Shown here in pieces: positions 19,421-21,474 of a DNA stretch of 21,474 nt. The notes beneath the pieces were generated by a model. That model searched no databases and had not been told where the DNA came from. It saw nothing but the letters and a program-made list of their open reading frames with translations. The DNA comes from a virus. A program made the position numbers and the translations under genes. Position 1 is the first letter of the stretch. Every line of letters starts with the position of its first letter. The stretch spans positions 1 through 21,474 of IMG/VR virus record IMGVR_UViG_3300034106_000091; one strand, written 5' to 3'.

Positions 19421-21474
19421 AATAATCTTACCGTCTTGTCCTCTAACCACAGTCTTAGGCTGGCTAAGTTTGTCTAGCAATGTAGCCAACATCTGCGCTA
19501 ATTGCTGGTTGCTCATCTGCATACTCTCGATTGCGGGTTGTAGTGGGTGGTTTTTCATATCGGAATATCCTAATTGGTCTTGCAAAATGTTAGCCATTTG
19601 TACATTGTCAGCGTAAGCCGCCTCGCCCGTGTCTAGTCCTGCCGTAATACGGGTGGTTTCTATCTTAGCCGCATTGTTGAGGTAGGCAAGTAACAGTTCC
19701 TTGTTATTGCTGGAATCCATCTTGGTCTGCTCCAAGTCCATCTCCATCTGCATCTGCTGACGGTTACGCTCATCCTCAAGCTGGAACTTAAGCTGGTTCT
19801 CTTGGGCTTGGTACTCCTGTTTAGCCTTCTCCAGTTCAATCTGACCCTGAATCTTAGCCTGTTCAATCTGCTGTTGCATCTGCATCTTCTGTGCTTCTGC
19901 TTGCATCTTGGCTTGCTCGATCTGCATCTGCATTTCCATCTTCTGTTGTTCAGGGCTAGGTGGCTTGGGTTGTCCTTCTGCCATCTTCGCTTGCTCACGG
20001 AACTTGTCAGCGGTTTCGTCAATCATGCCCTCTAAGCCTTTACCAGCCTTAAATGCGGTGACACCAAACTTCAGCATCTCGACCAACATAGGGGTAAGTT
20101 CAGGTGTCATTTGTGCCGCTGGTACTGCTTGCGATAAGAACCCACTCATAGCGGATAGGAACTCTAGACGGTCAGCCTTTTCCTGCTGTTCGTCTTGGAA
20201 TATCATCGAGTCGCTGGTCACCTCAACACGGAAGTTCTTAGCGGATTCGTTACGCAATAAGGCTAAAGCTTGTGGGATTAATTGCTGATCCTGTGGGCTT
20301 AGTTGCATTGCACCACTGATCTTAACGATGGTGTCATCGGTAAAGTGGTTGCAGATAATCTGCGCCTTGATGCTCAAGAGTTCTGTAGCAAAGTCTACGA
20401 CAGCGTGTTGCATGGTCTTTAATCGACCTGCCGCATTGTTAGACTTGATAATCTGTGCGCCAAGGGTTTCATTGGGGTCTGTCTGTCCACGCTGAATATC
20501 AGCGATACCCATAATCTCGTAGATTTGACCCTTAACCTGATCCATTGCCTGATACGACATCTGCAAGGCACTAGCTATTGGGGCAATATCCACAAGGTTA
20601 ATAGCCCCCATCATTCCACCCTTCTCACTGAAGGCGGCATAGTTCTTAACAGGAATCAGGGTATTGTTCTCACCCTCGGAGAACAAGCGGGCAAGACTTG
20701 GTTCGGATGCGTCATAGACACCCCGTACTTTCAGGGCGTTAATGAAGCCATCTATGCGGTCAGCCAGCGTGTCTAACTGCTTGGCTTGGTCTTGGTATAG
20801 AACAAAGTCAGGAATCGGCTCTAGCTTGTCTGTAGTCAGTGTGGCATACAGTGGTTTAGGGCAAGGCCAAAAGTTCTCAAGCTTTAGCGGGTCAGGGCGT
20901 GTATCAAGTATCTTACCTAGTGACTTAGAAATCCAAAGCACCTCGCCCGATGTCTTATCCCAAATCTCATAGATAACGGCTTCGGATGCGCCTTCACCCA
21001 TCTTTTCGTTGAAAGTTTTAGAAGTTTCAGGTTTTGTGTCTAGGGGTATCTTGTTACCCAGTTCCTCACCAAAACGCTCGACCAAGGCAGGGCGTTCCAT
21101 GTAGACCTTACGCCATACAGCGGTTACCTCTTGCCATGTGCGGGCAATTGTGTGACCGAAGTCACGCCAATAAACATAGTCGCATGGCGCACATTCGTAT
21201 TCAATGCGCTCTTGATCCTCACGGTAGATACCACCTTCGGTTTCAGCTTCGTCTGTATCCTCAGTTACTTGTAGCCCATCTTCGGGGATGCCAGCCTCTT
21301 TACCAGCAATGTGTGGTTCGTAGCGTACCCATGATGTACCACGCCCACCAAGCAAACGGTCTAAGACCGACTGACTCATGGCAGACTTGTAGTCACCGTA
21401 ATGGGTAATCTCATAGTCCAATGCCCGTTCAAGCATCATCGATGCCACCCGTGCTACTGGGTCATTATCTCTGA
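19409..21474 (-). CDS. Portal protein, P22-like (5' end outside the window)
   Basis: The reading frame is open to the right edge of the window. Translation from there begins RDNDPVARVASMMLERALDY, so the GTG at 21446-21448 is an internal Val and the true start lies outside. Visible family traits are CDYVYWRDFGHTIARTWQEV, WISKSLG, FWPCPKPLYATLTTDKLEPI and PDFVLYQDQAKQLDTLADRI. Later come YQAMDQVKGQIYEIMGIADI, followed by QRGQTDPNETLGAQ, a portal signature. Counting from that Val, residues 499-577 are a Gln/Met/Glu/Lys-rich coiled coil, followed by a helical tail to residue 679. A long helical C-terminus recalls the barrel of the P22 portal. The dodecameric portal is the head entrance for DNA and the base for the gp4-like ring. 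The gene ends Gly-Val-Gln-stop, embedding the ribosome-binding sequence of the next gene. Confidence 0.88.
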   Translation of the reverse strand, partial: RDNDPVARVASMMLERALDYEITHYGDYKSAMSQSVLDRLLGGRGTSWVRYEPHIAGKEAGIPEDGLQVTEDTDEAETEGGIYREDQERIEYECAPCDYVYWRDFGHTIARTWQEVTAVWRKVYMERPALVERFGEELGNKIPLDTKPETSKTFNEKMGEGASEAVIYEIWDKTSGEVLWISKSLGKILDTRPDPLKLENFWPCPKPLYATLTTDKLEPIPDFVLYQDQAKQLDTLADRIDGFINALKVRGVYDASEPSLARLFSEGENNTLIPVKNYAAFSEKGGMMGAINLVDIAPIASALQMSYQAMDQVKGQIYEIMGIADIQRGQTDPNETLGAQIIKSNNAAGRLKTMQHAVVDFATELLSIKAQIICNHFTDDTIVKISGAMQLSPQDQQLIPQALALLRNESAKNFRVEVTSDSMIFQDEQQEKADRLEFLSAMSGFLSQAVPAAQMTPELTPMLVEMLKFGVTAFKAGKGLEGMIDETADKFREQAKMAEGQPKPPSPEQQKMEMQMQIEQAKMQAEAQKMQMQQQIEQAKIQGQIELEKAKQEYQAQENQLKFQLEDERNRQQMQMEMDLEQTKMDSSNNKELLLAYLNNAAKIETTRITAGLDTGEAAYADNVQMANILQDQLGYSDMKNHPLQPAIESMQMSNQQLAQMLATLLDKLSQPKTVVRGQDGKIIGVQ

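Noticed and set aside
19660-20022. A 120-codon minus-strand frame inside the portal gene
   Set aside because: It is an off-frame shadow of the Gln/Met/Lys-rich coiled coil and reads as Arg/Cys/Trp-rich sequence without any domain.
21446-21448. GTG as the start of the portal gene
   Set aside because: The frame is open to the window edge and the codons before it (RDNDPVAR) fit the family, so the gene starts outside the window.

Overview
The window is a continuous piece of a tailed-phage (Caudoviricetes) genome, about 21.5 kb of its structural and lysis region. It could also be a prophage copy of one. Every gene I can support lies on the minus strand, so transcription runs from the right end of the window to the left. 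The gene content is that of a short-tailed, podovirus-like phage. There is a P22-type portal, P22 gp4-like and gp10-like tail-hub proteins, a set of glutamine- and alanine-rich DNA-ejection-type proteins, and no sheath, tube or long tape-measure gene. The 3TM gene-transfer-agent-type holin and the M15-type endolysin start suit a Gram-negative, probably proteobacterial, host. The moderate-to-low GC and protein style recall phages of freshwater bacteria, but I cannot name the host from sequence alone.

Reading in the direction of transcription, the right end (21474 to 13220) is the head module. It holds the portal (5' end outside the window), a large tail-fibre-like protein, a small charged protein, a glycosyltransferase-like protein, a small CPHC protein, a probable scaffold, the probable major capsid protein and a small capsid-adjacent protein. 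A clear rho-independent terminator closes this block at about 13251-13284. The placement of a fibre gene and a glycosyltransferase between portal and scaffold is the least ordinary feature of the layout.

The middle (13219 to 4826) is the neck, tail and ejection module. It holds a conserved phage protein of unknown function, a gp4-like tail accessory factor, a gp10-like tail hub, a GNAT-like protein, an ejection-type protein ending in an S74-like chaperone domain, a small Gln-rich protein, and two large ejection-type proteins.

The left part (4829 to 1136) is a cluster of host-recognition genes. Four fibre-like proteins (287, 188, 155 and 274 aa) alternate with small proteins resembling tail-fibre accessory proteins. 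The last part (1132 to 1) is a lysis cassette: two small coiled-coil proteins with one C-terminal membrane segment each, a 3TM holin, and the first 15 codons of an endolysin that runs off the window.

Most neighbouring genes overlap by 1 to 4 bases (ATGA, GTGA, TAATG, TGATG) or are separated by a few bases, so the window behaves as two long, translationally coupled units separated by the terminator. I find no tRNA, CRISPR array, insertion sequence or convincing promoter. The points most worth a second look are: (1) the glycosyltransferase reading frame continues 54 codons upstream of its first ATG without any standard start codon; (2) an almost identical ribosome-binding/start junction precedes fibre genes 17 kb apart; (3) protein modules are shared between different virion proteins.
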